Source: Actinomucor elegans
Taxonomy: Eukaryota > Mucoromycota > Mucoromycetes > Mucorales > Mucoraceae
DNA: 64,000 nt
Reading direction: 5' to 3'
NCBI GenBank assembly: GCA_026027325.1
Contig: JAMSLZ010000014.1
Location: forward strand, 1-64,000
The notes beneath the pieces are model-generated. The model was not told where the DNA came from, searched no databases, and saw only the letters and a list, made by a program, of their open reading frames with translations. This document shows, piece after piece, positions 11,405-23,207 of this stretch. The translations under genes and the position numbers were made by a program. Each line of letters opens with the position of its first letter. Position 1 is the first letter of the stretch.

Positions 11405-12601
11405 ATGCTTTCATATAAAGAACATATAATAATAAAACATCCATCGACTATACAAGTCGTACTGATGCTTTGGATACCGAGTACTTACGAAATGTACAGT
11501 CAATTAGTTACAAACAGGCCGCTTTTCTGTTAAGTAAGCTTCTAGTAGTTAGAGCACTAATCGTATGCGGCATTTGATCGAGATCAAACAAAAGATCTGT
11601 CCATCTAACGACCTATTTCTTATGAAGTAGATATAATTTAATTGTTGATTATTTACAACCAAACATATCAACTATGCTCGCATAAAGCAAAAGTTGAGTA
11701 GATATTGCAGTTCATTCTGAGCATAAAATGCTAATCAGATTCGATGACAAGGATTGCTATAGAAATCTATTAGTCTACAGATCTAACTGTTACAAAAAGC
11801 ATGATTTATAATTATTTAATTATTTAATAAAACAAAAGCTTCAACATATATAACACTACATTTTGAGCAGAAACTAATATCTATTATTTTCATGCTTCAT
11901 AGAACTAGGATCGGTTGAGAGATCTAAGTCATTACTACTTAATGCATAAATATATGTTCAATACAGCCAATCGCTAAAACATGGTATATATATATTAAAC
12001 TTTAATCAAATAGTGGTTCCAGTAGACGTAGTAGTTCATTTTGAATTTGAACTGATTTTCAGATGTGACATTAAACCGGCATTGCTCGAGAAAAGTAAAA
12101 GCAAAAATTCCGTAGAATATTAGTACGCTATAATTATTAGCGACTATAGGTTGTCTATATTTGAGGGTATGCAAAAATAGTATTTTTGCTTCCTCTCCCT
12201 TTTTTTTACGTTAAAAAAAGTAGATTTTTTAAGCTATTGCATCTAGCATGATCTTTGCCATACTAAAGTACAACTAAATATATTCAAATTGTGCATAATT
12301 AATTGTATTTCATAAGAGCTAAACTTGTAGATCTATAGATTTCTCAATCGATCCCGGTAAGGCGTCCCATCTGATTAATGCTCCATGTTCAAACTCATAG
12401 GAAATATATGTAAAGAAAGAGACAATGCTTTTTGTCACTTATATCAACATTTTGAATGGATGTCTATGAAACAGTGATATAAATCAAAGATGATGTACTT
12501 TTTACAACTTTTTTTTATATTTTGATACTGAATAAAGCCAACAGGAACGATGGTTCATGAGAAAGAGAGAAAGAGAAAGAAAAGGCGATTCAGCAGCAAA
12601 T
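11405..12601 (-). repeat. Degenerate ~170-bp tandem repeat array between VPS34 and the HMG gene (family A)
   Basis: There is no gene here. Four reverse-oriented units can be anchored near 11567, 11740, 11909 and 12078, at spacings of about 164-175 bp. The best unit has CAGCCAATCGCTAAAACATGG, TAGTTCATTTTGAA and GATGTGACATTAAACCGGC in that order. A unit near 12330-12400 runs in the opposite (+) orientation (TAGATCTATAGATTTCTCAATCGATC, then CATCTGATTAATGCTCCATG). Confidence 0.6.
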
Positions 12602-13396
12602 CTAAGCCGAAGCTTCATCAGCAAGGCGTTTGTATTTCGAAACTTCCAGTTGATATGCGTCTTGGCAGCTTTAGCTTTATCCGTATAACCTAATGGATCT
12701 CTATTAGTAAACAAAGAACCCTACTAACTATAACATACACACATACCTTTAATTCACTCTCACTAAGTTGCTTATACTTCTTTGCAGCTTCAGACACTTG
12801 AGATCTGGGATCACCGAGGATAGCAGGATCTCTTATAGTTCTCAAATGTTCCAAATAGAATAAAAAGCTGTTTTAGGACGCTTAGGCTGCTTAGGATCCT
12901 TCAATAACGACAAGTTGTATTTCTTTCTCATATTATTCTCCAAACGAAATTGTTTTGGTGTAGCATTGTTGATAGCTTTCTCAAACTTTTCCATGTGGTC
13001 CTTGTATTCAGCTTCATATGTGCGTTGATAGGCCTTGGAAAATATTGATTTAGTTTAGGCTCGATTTATCTCTGGTCTCATTTTTTACCTGCTTCTCAGC
13101 GTCACCAAGTGTCTTCCAAACAGCACTTAACTCTTTAGTGACAACTCGAATATCGATTTTACCTTCAGCATTCTTGTGATTTTTCATATTTTCGCGTAAA
13201 TAGATTTGCCAAGCATTACGTGGTTTGACAGGAACACCTTCCAAGACTATAAAGCGAAAGTCAGTGTTATGTTGGAGAAACTGAAACTTGGGCAATAGGA
13301 CTTACTGCTAGTAAAATGCTTATGGTGAAGAGAACGCACAGAGACATATGTACGTGACTGGATAGTTAAACGACTAAAGGACTGAAGAAGAGACAT
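12602..13396 (-). pseudogene. Two-HMG-box protein, probably mitochondrial (Abf2/TFAM-like), with two 1-nt deletions
   Basis: The start at 13396 opens with a Ser/Arg/His-rich leader (MSLLQSFSRLTIQSRTYVSV) typical of a mitochondrial targeting sequence. Introns split off a first HMG box (VKPRNAWQIYLRENM, ELSAVWKTLGDAEKQ, AYQRTYEAEYKDHMEKF) and a second (PKQPKRPKTAF, FYLEHLR, AAKKYKQLSESE, AYQLEVSKYKRLADEASA, stop at 12602-12604). Paired HMG boxes behind a presequence are the layout of mtDNA-packaging proteins. One missing T in the A/T-run at 12862-12866 and one missing base near 12661 break the frame. Mitochondrial location is inferred from the leader only. Confidence 0.65.
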
Positions 13397-14019
13397 GTTT
13401 GCAAAGCAAGAAGAAAGAAAAGGGTTTTAATGTAAGAAATTTCAATTTATGTGAAAAATTTGCTTGGTTAAATAGTGGGTGACGTCAGAATAACGGCTTC
13501 ATTGACTTTATTGCTCCTAATACCTTGAGATAAAGAAGCCTTTTTTGGTAAATAGCGTGTCATTCCTTCATATCTGACAAATACATCGACTTGAGAGACG
13601 ATATTGGCTTATTAGGCGTAGTAAATAAGTCTAATTCTTTATATTACCTTGAAAGGCATTTATGCTGAAATTTGGTTCGCTAGTAGGCGCTCATCCTGCG
13701 TGTACGCGTAGCACAAGTACGACTTGTCTAGTATTATAACATACGTATACGAAAGAACAATTGAATTGATTGATTAATTAAACAGGAATCTACTGATAAA
13801 ATGAACCGCGCTAGTTATAAAATCGGTAAACCAAGAAACGAGAGCATTCCTTTGTAATGGTTATGGTACTTAGTGGGCTCAGCAATTATTGTTCTGTAGT
13901 ACGCGACTGAGGTAGAAAATAATAACCCGTCGTTTGGAACAGAATGAATCATCTGGTGCAGGTGAATTATTTTTCGCTTTTTTTCACCTTCTTTCTAACT
14001 AAATCTACTGAATCTCTCG
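13397..14019. other. Divergent intergenic region
   Basis: This 623-bp gap lies between the starts of the HMG gene (-) and the Q/N-rich gene (+). The sequence is AT-rich with no supportable ORF. It presumably holds both promoters; no clear TATA box was identified. Confidence 0.35.
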
Positions 14020-14166
14020 ATGGACAATAATCCTTTTCGCAGTCAACAGACTCCACAAACAGGTAACAGTAATGGCTATATCCAACCTGGTCAACAACAG
14101 CCTTATTACAATAATAATCTTGGTTATTCTCAACCTCAAAACGGTTATCACCCTCAACCTCAACCT

Positions 14167-14199
<33 letters not shown>

Positions 14200-14747
14200 T
14201 GGCAGTACCAGCAACCACAAAGTACGAACATGAATCCTCAACTCACCTCTTATTCAACGCTGCCTCAAACTACTTACAGCGCTGCTCCTGCTACTGGCGC
14301 TCCTCCAAGTCAATATTCGCCTTATAGTGCTCATAACAGTTCATTGATGCCTTCAACCAATAGCAGTATGAGTAGCTTTGGTAACACATACCCTCCATTT
14401 GGTGTCCAACAAAATACAGCATTGCCTACTAGCAATAACGATTCCATGTACAATACAACTTGATGGGCTATCAGCAACAGCAGCTTCAATATCATCAACC
14501 TCAGCAACCGTATAATCCAAATAACTTTTATATTCCTCCAGATTTCGGTGTATCTAGTAATAATAATAATAATAACAATAATAATAATAGCATGTTTCAA
14601 CCTCAACAACCAAAACATGCGCCTGTGGATGCAAGTACTTTATTAAAAGGAACTCAAGTACGTCGCGTAGAATGCCCTGTCTGCCAAAAAATGATTGAAG
14701 GAGATGATATGGCCGTCAATCATCATGTAAATGAGCATTATCAATAG
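14020..14747 (+). pseudogene. Q/N/P-rich protein with C-terminal UBZ/C2H2-type zinc finger; one frameshift
   Basis: The protein begins MDNNPFRSQQTPQTG and continues as a Gln/Asn/Pro/Ser/Tyr-rich, probably disordered region. It has a poly-Gln run near 14167-14196 and an Asn run near 14558-14590. It ends in RRVECPVCQKMIEG followed by a His-rich helix (NHHVNEHYQ), that is C-x2-C-x(about 14)-H-x3-H, a compact zinc finger like UBZ ubiquitin-binding fingers. The frame changes at about 14461, where one missing T in ACTTGATGG separates the two parts. Apart from this the gene is continuous. Function is not assigned. It lies 115 bp upstream of the next gene on the same strand. Confidence 0.6.
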
Positions 14748-14862
14748 CAATAAATAAAACTAATGGGGTTACTCATTGAGTTTGAAACATATCTAGAGAA
14801 AAAGATTTTCCTTTTGCCAGGTTTTTCGTTTCTCTTTTTTTCCATTAACTCTTACTATAAGA

Positions 14863-15369
14863 ATGGACGCAGTTATGGTACAAGACGATAATAAATGGAA
14901 CTGTAACCTATTTAAAGACTTTTGTGATGAAAGTAATTTGAAGGTCAAAGTGCCTCCTCCATCACCCCAAGACGCTTCCATGCTTGAAGCTGTCTTTTCA
15001 AAACATTTATCAGTTAAAATTCATGCTGTTATGAATTCAAGTCAAGATACAGATAGCCATCAATCTCAACACGCTCGTACTTTGGAGAAACTGCTGTTAA
15101 ATAGAAAACCTACAAACTGTATGCGCCGTTTATATCATAAACGTCCTTCGCGTATTCCTGTTTTATCTTCACGTTTGATTCAAAAGAAAAAGAACAATAG
15201 AACACAACAAGATTCATTGGCAAACGCTTTTGAACGAATCCATATATCCAATCATCAGACTAAAGAGAAAAACAAGAGCTATTTAAATGGAATTGCCAAC
15301 ACGGTGATGAAGAACTCGAAAAAGAATGATACAAATATCAAGGAAACGATCAATGGAATGGATATATAA
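14863..15369 (+). CDS. Hypothetical basic protein, 168 aa, intact
   Basis: An uninterrupted frame begins MDAVMVQDDNKWNCNLFKDF and ends MDI. The N-terminal third is acidic and polar. The remainder is basic (MRRLYHKRPSRIP, QKKKNN) with several Lys-rich patches, suggesting a nuclear or nucleic-acid-associated protein, which is inference. No domain is recognised. It is the first intact reading frame to the right of the indel-rich zone. Its stop faces the stop of the CYSTM gene about 107 bp downstream. Confidence 0.6.
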   Translation: MDAVMVQDDNKWNCNLFKDFCDESNLKVKVPPPSPQDASMLEAVFSKHLSVKIHAVMNSSQDTDSHQSQHARTLEKLLLNRKPTNCMRRLYHKRPSRIPVLSSRLIQKKKNNRTQQDSLANAFERIHISNHQTKEKNKSYLNGIANTVMKNSKKNDTNIKETINGMDI

Positions 15370-15476
15370 TATCTAGTCATGGTAACGTGTTTATTAAATC
15401 ACCATTATGATCACTTGCTTGTATATGTAAATATGTACGGGATTGTATGCAAAATAAAGTCTTTTTTTTTCTCTTA

Positions 15477-15833
15477 TTAATTTGTTTGTGGTGAACCCTT
15501 ATCATCTTCACCTTTAACTGCACAGCAAAGAAAGCATGCTAAAAGGCTAAATAGTTTATATGATCAGTCCCTCATTCCATAGCCACTATATAGACAGTAG
15601 ACTTACCATGCAAAACAGCAAGATTCATTCCTAGGTGTTCTTGCTTTTTTATGAAATACTACTGTTTCTGGACTTGGTGTTGGTACATATGCTATTTATT
15701 ATATGCAGTAGAAATGATCAGCTACAAATACATATGTTTAAGAATAGTATGTACTTGAATATATAGCTGTAGGATTCTTAATTTGTGGTGTATAATATCG
15801 ATCTGGCTTCAATTCAGTTCCGTTCAAGCTCAT
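15477..15833 (-). CDS. Small CYSTM-like cysteine-rich tail protein, 77 aa, three exons
   Basis: Exons 15755-15833, 15607-15691 and 15477-15546 join to 234 nt with correct phases. The protein starts MSLNGTELKPDRYYTPQ, has a Pro/Thr-rich middle (YVPTPSPETVVFHKK) and then a hydrophobic cysteine cluster, SCCFACLLACFLCCAVKGED. This resembles the CYSTM module, a short Cys-rich membrane-anchoring segment in small stress-related eukaryotic proteins. Choosing the upstream AG acceptor (before CCTTTTAGC) gives the cysteine frame; the alternative acceptor stops early. Here the module is followed by a polar tail rather than ending the protein. A second CYSTM gene lies at 38478-38848. Confidence 0.65.
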
Positions 15834-16599
15834 ACTTTACTACTATTTGTATGTAGAAAAAAAAGATAAAAGAAGTGAAAAATTACTTTTATAGTGAGCA
15901 TATACAATATGAAAATGAAACACAATAGGTTCAATAATAAAAAAAGGAGCTTGTTACACATCAGTAAAAGAAAACAAAACAATAACCCCAAGTTGGATTG
16001 TTATACACCTGAAGTTCTCGGAAGTGTCGGCAGCAATACTTACGGCAGAGACACAGTATGTCTATTTGTATGGGATTGACTACCGTTCTTGAAAGTATAT
16101 CCAGCTTCAAACAAGAATAAAACTAGAGCATGTATCCTTTCATGCATTGAATGTATATATGTATTAATTATACTACCAATCGCGCCAGATAGATCATATA
16201 ACAACAACTTGTAAAACCAAATTACATATGAAAATTCAACAAAAAGAAAAGCAAACAATATCACCTGATGACAAAGGCAAGTCTGCACAATGGACAGGTA
16301 ATTATTAGCAACTGTTCAATAAACCTATAGCTACATATTGCCTATCTACTGATCAAACTTTAAACGAAGCACTAGAACTAATAGCATTTTTGTTCGACAA
16401 AAATGACTTTCGCCTTTAGCGTGAAATGTTCGTAAAAGATGCTTTCATATGCACTAGAAACTCGGACAACTCGTGCAAACCTGGTATCTCATGTGTCTTT
16501 CAATAGTGATTAACGCGTTTCACTTTCAGATTATGCAGGAACTGATTTCAGTAAACACTTGTATATATCTGACAGTCATCCAACAATATGTATTGAATC
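15834..16599. other. Gene-free AT-rich stretch
   Basis: Short ORFs on both strands (15894-16288) lack family resemblance, codon bias or intron structure. I see nothing else that can be supported. It contains the upstream region of the minus-strand CYSTM gene. Confidence 0.4.
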
Positions 16600-17115
16600 C
16601 AACCAATCTCAAATTAACAGTGCTTTTGACCATTTCATTAGGTCTTAAACAATGAACCCGCTTTTTTTGGCATCTTTTGTGAATTTTCATTGGCCATTGG
16701 TATTTAAACTACTGTGCATGCAGGCATGGCAAGACCAAGGTTCGTTCAGACTTTCATTCCCGACTGTTCATCGAACATCTCATCCACTATTCCCCAAACT
16801 CACTTCACATCAAATCTTCGCATGTACTCTCCAGTGCGTTTGGCAGGCACATTGGCGATTTGTTTTCGATGATATTCCTTTTCGTCCCTCAAAAGTACTC
16901 AAATCAATAGTACGGCTTCTTATCCAGCTTGACTCGAACCACGGTCATCAATAGGTACTCTCCTTATGTAACCACCAATTCTTTCCATTCATTTAATTGT
17001 CAACTTAATTTAATATTATCATACCAGTCTTTTATTCCTCTCGCACCTGACGTTTAAAGGACCTTAAATAAAAATGGAGCTCGCTCCCCTACAAAAAAAA
17101 AAAAAAAAAAAAAAA
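16600..17115 (+). mobile_element. Truncated LINE-type retrotransposon 3' end with A23 tail
   Basis: The frame ending at about 16954 contains LQCVWQAHWRFVFDDIPFRP, which matches the tail region of fungal non-LTR element polyproteins (a W-x-A-H-W-x-F-x-F-D-D-x-P-F pattern). About 140 bp later, after an AATAAAA-containing stretch, comes a run of 23 A (17093-17115). Stop codons and a missing 5' part show a dead, 5'-truncated copy. The family assignment is from memory of similar proteins and is tentative. Confidence 0.5.
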
Positions 17116-17179
17116 GACTCGTTCAGAATCAGGATTGAACTTTGATTCACCTTTTTTTTAATAGTTATAAATTGTAGAT

Positions 17180-18100
17180 TATACAAGATGCATCTAAAAT
17201 AGTTTACTGAAATACAATCATGTACCTAATGATACAAATGTCACCTAGTATTAGTTTTAATTCATGAAGGTATTTTTGATAATAATAGTAGAAGATCTTA
17301 TACTTTTTTGAATACTTTATATCACCAAAAAATACAACACAAGTATATTTACACACTCTTAGGGGCATTAAAACGAATTTACTACGTAAATGGCGTTATA
17401 AAACTCTTGAATCTAGTAATTTTAGGCCCAAGGACATACCCTTGGGGATTTCCTTTCTCAGCATCTCGATATTTCTTGATTGACCTCGGCATAATGTCGC
17501 ATCTAACAAGTAATACATACTCTGGATAAAGCGTTATATCTACCAAAACTTTCGTTTCATTACAATATAACTAATGTTTTTTTTAATTATAAATAATTAC
17601 CTATTGATTGTAGATGTTTTATAGGAATGAACTCCATAGATTTATAGATCTGTTGGCCAATCTTCGTCAAATAATGTCACATCTGATAAAAAAAAAATTA
17701 TTCAAAATTAACAGCTATATAGATCAAACTTTGCTTACTAAATTTTAGATAATGTATTTTGCTTGCGAATAATTATATAACCGTAAGTATATGAATTTCA
17801 TAGGGGTTAGATCTAATAATTTCTAAATATTTCCATCGATCTTGCCCAAATGTTTAATCAGATTAGCGAACCAAATTCAGAATGGAATACTACTTCTATT
17901 GACTCTTCTCTTTAGCTGCAGCACAACTAGTGTTTTGTAAATAGTCAAAATACACTATATGCATTCTGCCATACTGTTTATGGATTTTTAGATTTTAAAA
18001 TACTACTCAGTTTGGCTTTCTAAGTAACACAAGAAGCCCGATTTATTTGATCCGAATGATCAATTTCATATTGATCTACTGCCAGACAAATCTATAGATA
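17180..18100 (+). repeat. Degenerate ~170-bp tandem repeat array (family A)
   Basis: Forward-oriented units are anchored at about 17486 (ATTGACCTCGGCATAATGTCGCATC), 17667 (CAAATAATGTCACATCTGAT) and, weakly, 17850 (CGATCTTGCCCAAATGTTTAATC). Spacing is about 180 bp. Each anchor is preceded by a run of GATCT/TAGAT-type motifs, as in the other family A loci. No gene is supported. Confidence 0.55.
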
Positions 18101-19045
18101 CATTCTTGGACACTGAATTGATGTGATATTATTGTAGTACATATAATGATCGCCCACATGCTTCCTTATGTAGGTATATACTTACGGTGAGTTATGCAAT
18201 CATATAAGTAATCTTATGCTTGATGCATCATACATAACAACAGTCTTGCGTACATAGTATGTATAATGATAGCTTATTTTAAAAATTTACAATCTAAGCA
18301 TCAATATCTAACGCCAAGTTTTATTTTTCACTACTGAATATAAATGATTACTCTAATAGCACGATAAGACCTATCAAAAGACATATAACGGCTTCCATGC
18401 CATTATTCCAAAACTTAGTATTTATTAATAGCTAAGTATAGTCTAGCTATACATAATGGAGTGTTGCATATGGTTTTTTTTATGAAGAGAACTAAAACGT
18501 CTATTATTTCCCTGGAATTACCTCCTTTCAAAAGCAGAGTACCTTCTCTTTTTGCGTCCGTATGTCTGTCTATCTTTTAAGTAGTGCACCACTTGTATAC
18601 CTTTAATACAAAGTATGCTTTGTTTAACAAGAATATCTGAAACGCTTGAAGTGCCGTTGATACACATCTCATGCAGCATTTGCAGAAAATCAGAACTGTT
18701 TATGATGTCTAAAGTTTTATTGCGCACCACCAGCTCTTTTGATTTTTTTTAGAATTGACAAAGCCCACATGCATAGATCATTAAGCAGCGATTTGCCATT
18801 AATTCTGGTTATTTGACGGCTGTATACTGTTTTAATGTGTAGAGTCAGTCAAAATCGGGATATTAACATCGTGTAAGGAAGAGTTTACTGCGTTATTAAT
18901 TGCTAACTCTTTTACTATGCGGCCACCATATCACTCATTTGTTAGTCAAGTATCGCCTTATGAGTATAAATACGTGCAGACACATTGAATATCTGCTTCA
19001 TTATTTGTTGCTCTTCTTCTGCTTCATTTTCGATTATCAGTGTAC
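18101..19045. other. Intergenic region upstream of the ABC transporter
   Basis: AT-rich with no supportable gene; a 70-codon minus-strand ORF (18518-18730) has no recognisable features. The last 100 bp hold the probable core promoter of the ABC transporter gene. Confidence 0.4.
18965..18972 (+). promoter_or_regulatory. Probable TATA box of the ABC transporter gene
   Basis: TATAAATA lies 74 bp upstream of the ATG at 19046 and is followed by a pyrimidine-rich stretch (GCTCTTCTTCTGCTTC) near the presumed transcription start. Position and sequence are seen; function is inferred. Confidence 0.5.
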
Positions 19046-22000
19046 ATGAGCGAAACAAACGCCTCCCCAAAGAAAGCTACCAGTATAGCCTCGGTATCAA
19101 GCGATGTTGATGAAAAAGCTCATGCAAAAACTGAAGAAGGCAAGATCAAGAACCATGCCATACCTATTATAAAGCTCTTTCGCTTTGCAACAAGAAAAGA
19201 ACGCTGTATGCTTATCATAGCTTCTATCTTTTCAATTGGATCGGGCGCACTTCCACCAGTAGCTTTTGTTATCTACGGTTCAACTATTTCACGCATTACA
19301 GGTTCTTTGGGTGATACTAGTAAACTACTGGAGATCACTCTACCAATTATCCATAGCTTAGCATATATGGGCACAGCGTCGCTGTTAGCAGCTTACATAT
19401 CTTCCTGTTTATGGGTATTGACGGGTGAGGCCCAAGCACGGCGTATACGATCATTGTATTTGCATTCAGTATTGAAGCAAGACATGAGCTGGTTTGATCT
19501 ATCGGCCGATGGGTCGCTCAACACTCGGTTGGTATCTGACACGCAGATCATCCAGGATGGTATCTCAGAAAAGTTTGGCCTATTCGTTAGTCTCTTAGGC
19601 CAGTTCCTTGCTGGGTTTGTTGTTGCTTTTTCCAAAGGTAAGTTATCAATTCAGTATAATATTGGGGCATATAACTAATTGTATTGTAATATTAATAGGC
19701 TATAAGATGGCGTTGGTTTTATTGGCATTACTGCCTTTATATATGATAATTGGAAAAGCTACTGCACATTTTATTTCTAAATATTTTGTAAAATCACAGA
19801 ACGCATACGCTAAAGCTGGTGCGGTTGCAGAACAGGCTTTTCAATCCATTCGAACAATCTATTCATTCACTCTACAAAAGAGATTCTTGGAAAGATATGA
19901 AGTTGCACTAGAAGAAGCTTTAGGATTCAGTATCAAGCGTGGATGGTCAATTGGATTGGGTTTTGCAATGCTTTACCTAGTCCTTTTTTGTGGCTATGGA
20001 TTATCTTTATGGTTTGGATCTGGCCTTGTAATGAAAGGAGAATTGGATGGGCCATCGGTTTTTGTTGTTTTCCTTTCCATGCTAACAAGTATGTTATTTT
20101 AAACACATTTCCTCTCAAAAGGTTTACTGATTTGTATTACTATAGGTAGTTTGGCTCTTTTGAAAATGCCCTCTAATCTAGTTGCTATTTCCAGCGCCTG
20201 TGGCGCTGCTTACAAGATATTTGAGATTATAGATCGAGTACCTGATATTGATTTGGATTCCAATACAGGAATGATCCCTGCTTGTATTGAAGGTGCAATT
20301 GAGTTCAAGAATGTGAGCTTTAACTATCCAACGCGTCCAGATACGATGGTTCTAAAGGGCCTCAACCTTCGGATAAATCCAGGTCAAACGGTAGCCTTTG
20401 TAGGGCCCTCTGGATCTGGTAAATCTACTTCTATCGAGTTAATACAGCGGTTCTATAATGTTATTTCTGGAGAAATTCTTATCGATAACAACAACATCAA
20501 AAATCTTGATGTGAAATGGCTCCGCCAGCAAATTGGTGTTGTCTCTCAAGAACCGGTGCTATTTAACATGACTATTCGCCAAAACTTACTGATGGGTGTA
20601 CAGGAAAATATTCCTGAAAAAGAGATTATTGCAGCCTGTAAAGAAGCTAACTGTCATACGTTCATCACACGGTTACCAGAAGGATACGATACTCTTGTAG
20701 GTGAACAAGGCGGCATGCTTTCAGGTGGTCAAAAGCAACGTATAGCTATTGCGCGAGCAATCTTGAAGAATCCTATGATCTTGTTATTGGACGAGGTATA
20801 TAGAATAGTTAAACACATAGAAAAGATGTCTTGATTTTAAAGGACAATTTTATCTAGGCAACGTCTGCTTTAGATACTTTGTCAGAACGCCTTGTAAGTA
20901 CTTGTTATTACCAATGAATGAGTTATGTAAAGTTCTTATTGCTGACTTGTTACTGCTTCTTAGGTACAAAGTGCTCTTGATAGAGCATCTGCTACCCGAA
21001 CCACGATAATAGTAGCGCATCGTCTTTCAACGATCATAAACGTAGACAACATTGTTGTATTTGATCGCGGCGAAATTATTGAGCAAGGAACTCATCAACA
21101 GTTAATCGAACTTAACGGAACATATGCTGATTTTGTCGAGAAGCAAGCCATTAACATCGATCAAAATGGAGACTCTGGTACAATTGAATCCAGTGATTAT
21201 GATTCAGAGGAGCTTCTTCAACGAGAAGAGTTAGAAGTTAAGCAGCTGATGCTTGAGAAGGAAATGCGTAGCCTATCCATAGTTATGTCACACACTTCGA
21301 CGCATAGTGCAGTCGATGCTAGTACCGATGAAAAAGTTGGCAAAGGGCCTGCCTCTGTAGCAATTGACGCCTATGATTCTAAGATTGCGGAACAAAAAAG
21401 AATCGAAAAACAAATTAAACAACAACATGCTCCTATCTGGAAGGTGCTGAAGCATATGCGACATGAATGGAACTATCTTGGTGTGGGGACCATTGGCTCT
21501 GCCCTAAGTGGCTGCGTCTTCCCCTTATATGGCTTCTGTTTCTCGAGAATTATAGTCATTCTTAGCGTACCGGGTCAAGACATTCAACCAAGTCCCTTAG
21601 GCGGCACTAACCTTTTTGCATTTCTGTTTGTAATTGTCGGTATAACTGCATTCATTGGTAATCTTGCTCAATTCACTGCTTTTGAAATTGCTGGGGAGAA
21701 GTTCACAAGACGCTTGCGGGCTCAAGTCTTTGAAGCCTTTATGAAACAAGAGATAGGATTCTTCGATTTAAAGGAAAACAATACTGGCGCACTGACATCG
21801 CGATTGGCAGTAGAGACTACTAAGGTGAATGAAATGATCACCAAAGTATGGGGGGATATAGCAAACTTGGTTGCTACAATAGTCTGCTGTTTTTCTATAT
21901 CATTCTCGCATAGTTGGGCTTTGAGTTTGATTATGCTGTGTTTGGCGCCTTTTGTGTCAGCTGCAACGGCTTACGAGTTCCGTATCCAGAAAGGGTTTGA

Positions 22001-23207
22001 TGATAAGACAAAAGAAGCAAACGCTGAAAGCGGCCAGATTGCCGGGGAAGCCATTAGAGAAGTCAGAACCGTCGCAGCATTGAATAAGCAAGCCTACTTT
22101 GAAAAACGTTATCATCATGCCACGGAGCGTCCTCATAAACTCGCCATGAAGAAGGCTTACCTATCATCTATAGCAGGTGGATTTGGAAAAGGTATCGTCA
22201 TATATACTACTGCTTTAGGTTTCTTTGCCGGCCTTCACTTGATTGTGAATGGTAGTATAGATTTTCAGCAGATGTTAACCTGTATGATTGTTATCACAAT
22301 TGCCTCTGAAGGAGCTGGTCGTAGTACTACCTTTGCCGCTGCTTACTCTAAAGCCAAGTATGCTGCTATTGCTTCTTATGAAATCATTGAACGCAAGCCA
22401 GAAATTGACCCAGAACTTGAAGGGCTTGAACCTACCGCCGGATCCATAGCTGGTGATATTGAATTCCAAAATATCAAGTTTGCGTATCCTTCTCGCCTTG
22501 ATACTGTAGTATTTAATGGGGAATTCAATCTTAAATGTCAATCTGGTCAATCAATTGCTTTAGTGGGTCCTAGTGGCCATGGTAAATCAACTGTCATAGG
22601 TATGCTCCAACGATGGTATGATCCTTTTAAAGGCACGGTGTCTCTAGATCAACATGATGTCAAATCATACTCTGTCTACAATCTCCGTAGTCATATGGCT
22701 CTCGTTGGACAAGAGCCAGTTCTATTTGACATGACTATTGGGGAAAATATTCGTTTTGGCGTTGAAGATCATAATATTGTGAGCCAACAAGAAGTTGAAG
22801 ATGCTTGTAAAGCTGCAAATATATATGCGTTTATATCCGGTCTTCCTCAAGGTTGTGATACTCGCGTCGGTGACAAAGGGTCACAGCTCTCTGGTGGTCA
22901 AAAACAAAGAATTGCAATTGCTCGAGCATTGATACGCAAGCCTAAGGTACTACTATTAGATGAGGCCACCTCTGCTTTGGATAGTGGGAGTGAACAAGTT
23001 GTCCAAGAAGCTTTAGATAATATTTTGCAAGAAGGGGGACGTACAACGATCACCATTGCTCATAGACTCTCTACAATCAAGAATGCAGATCTGATTTGTG
23101 TTATAAAAGATGGCCGCGTTATTGAACAAGGAACTCATTGGGAATTATTGAAGCTGAATGACGTTTACAGTGGCATGGTTCAGGAACAATCGCTATCTAT
23201 ACTTTAG
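19046..23207 (+). CDS. Full-length ABCB/MDR-type ABC transporter, 1303 aa, five exons
   Basis: ABCB full transporters export hydrophobic compounds or peptides across membranes using ATP. Exons 19046-19637, 19699-20088, 20146-20795, 20858-20893 (36 nt) and 20964-23207 join in frame to 1304 codons. The layout is TMD1-NBD1-linker-TMD2-NBD2. NBD1 has Walker A GPSGSGKST (about residue 414), signature LSGGQKQR (about 517), Walker B ILLLDE (split by an intron) and the H-loop AHRLS. NBD2 has GPSGHGKST (about 1090), LSGGQKQR (about 1198), VLLLDEATSALD and AHRLS. NBD1 and NBD2 are both complete. The closest type by layout is the P-glycoprotein/Ste6-like MDR branch; substrate cannot be read from sequence. 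The G-to-H change in the second Walker A is conservative in position. Reading frames and splice phases are all intact. Confidence 0.93.

Noticed and set aside
16920..16945. B-box-like sequence (GGTTCGAGTC on the minus strand) as a tRNA gene
   Set aside because: It lies inside the coding frame of the LINE fragment, has no A box at the right distance and no cloverleaf partner arms.
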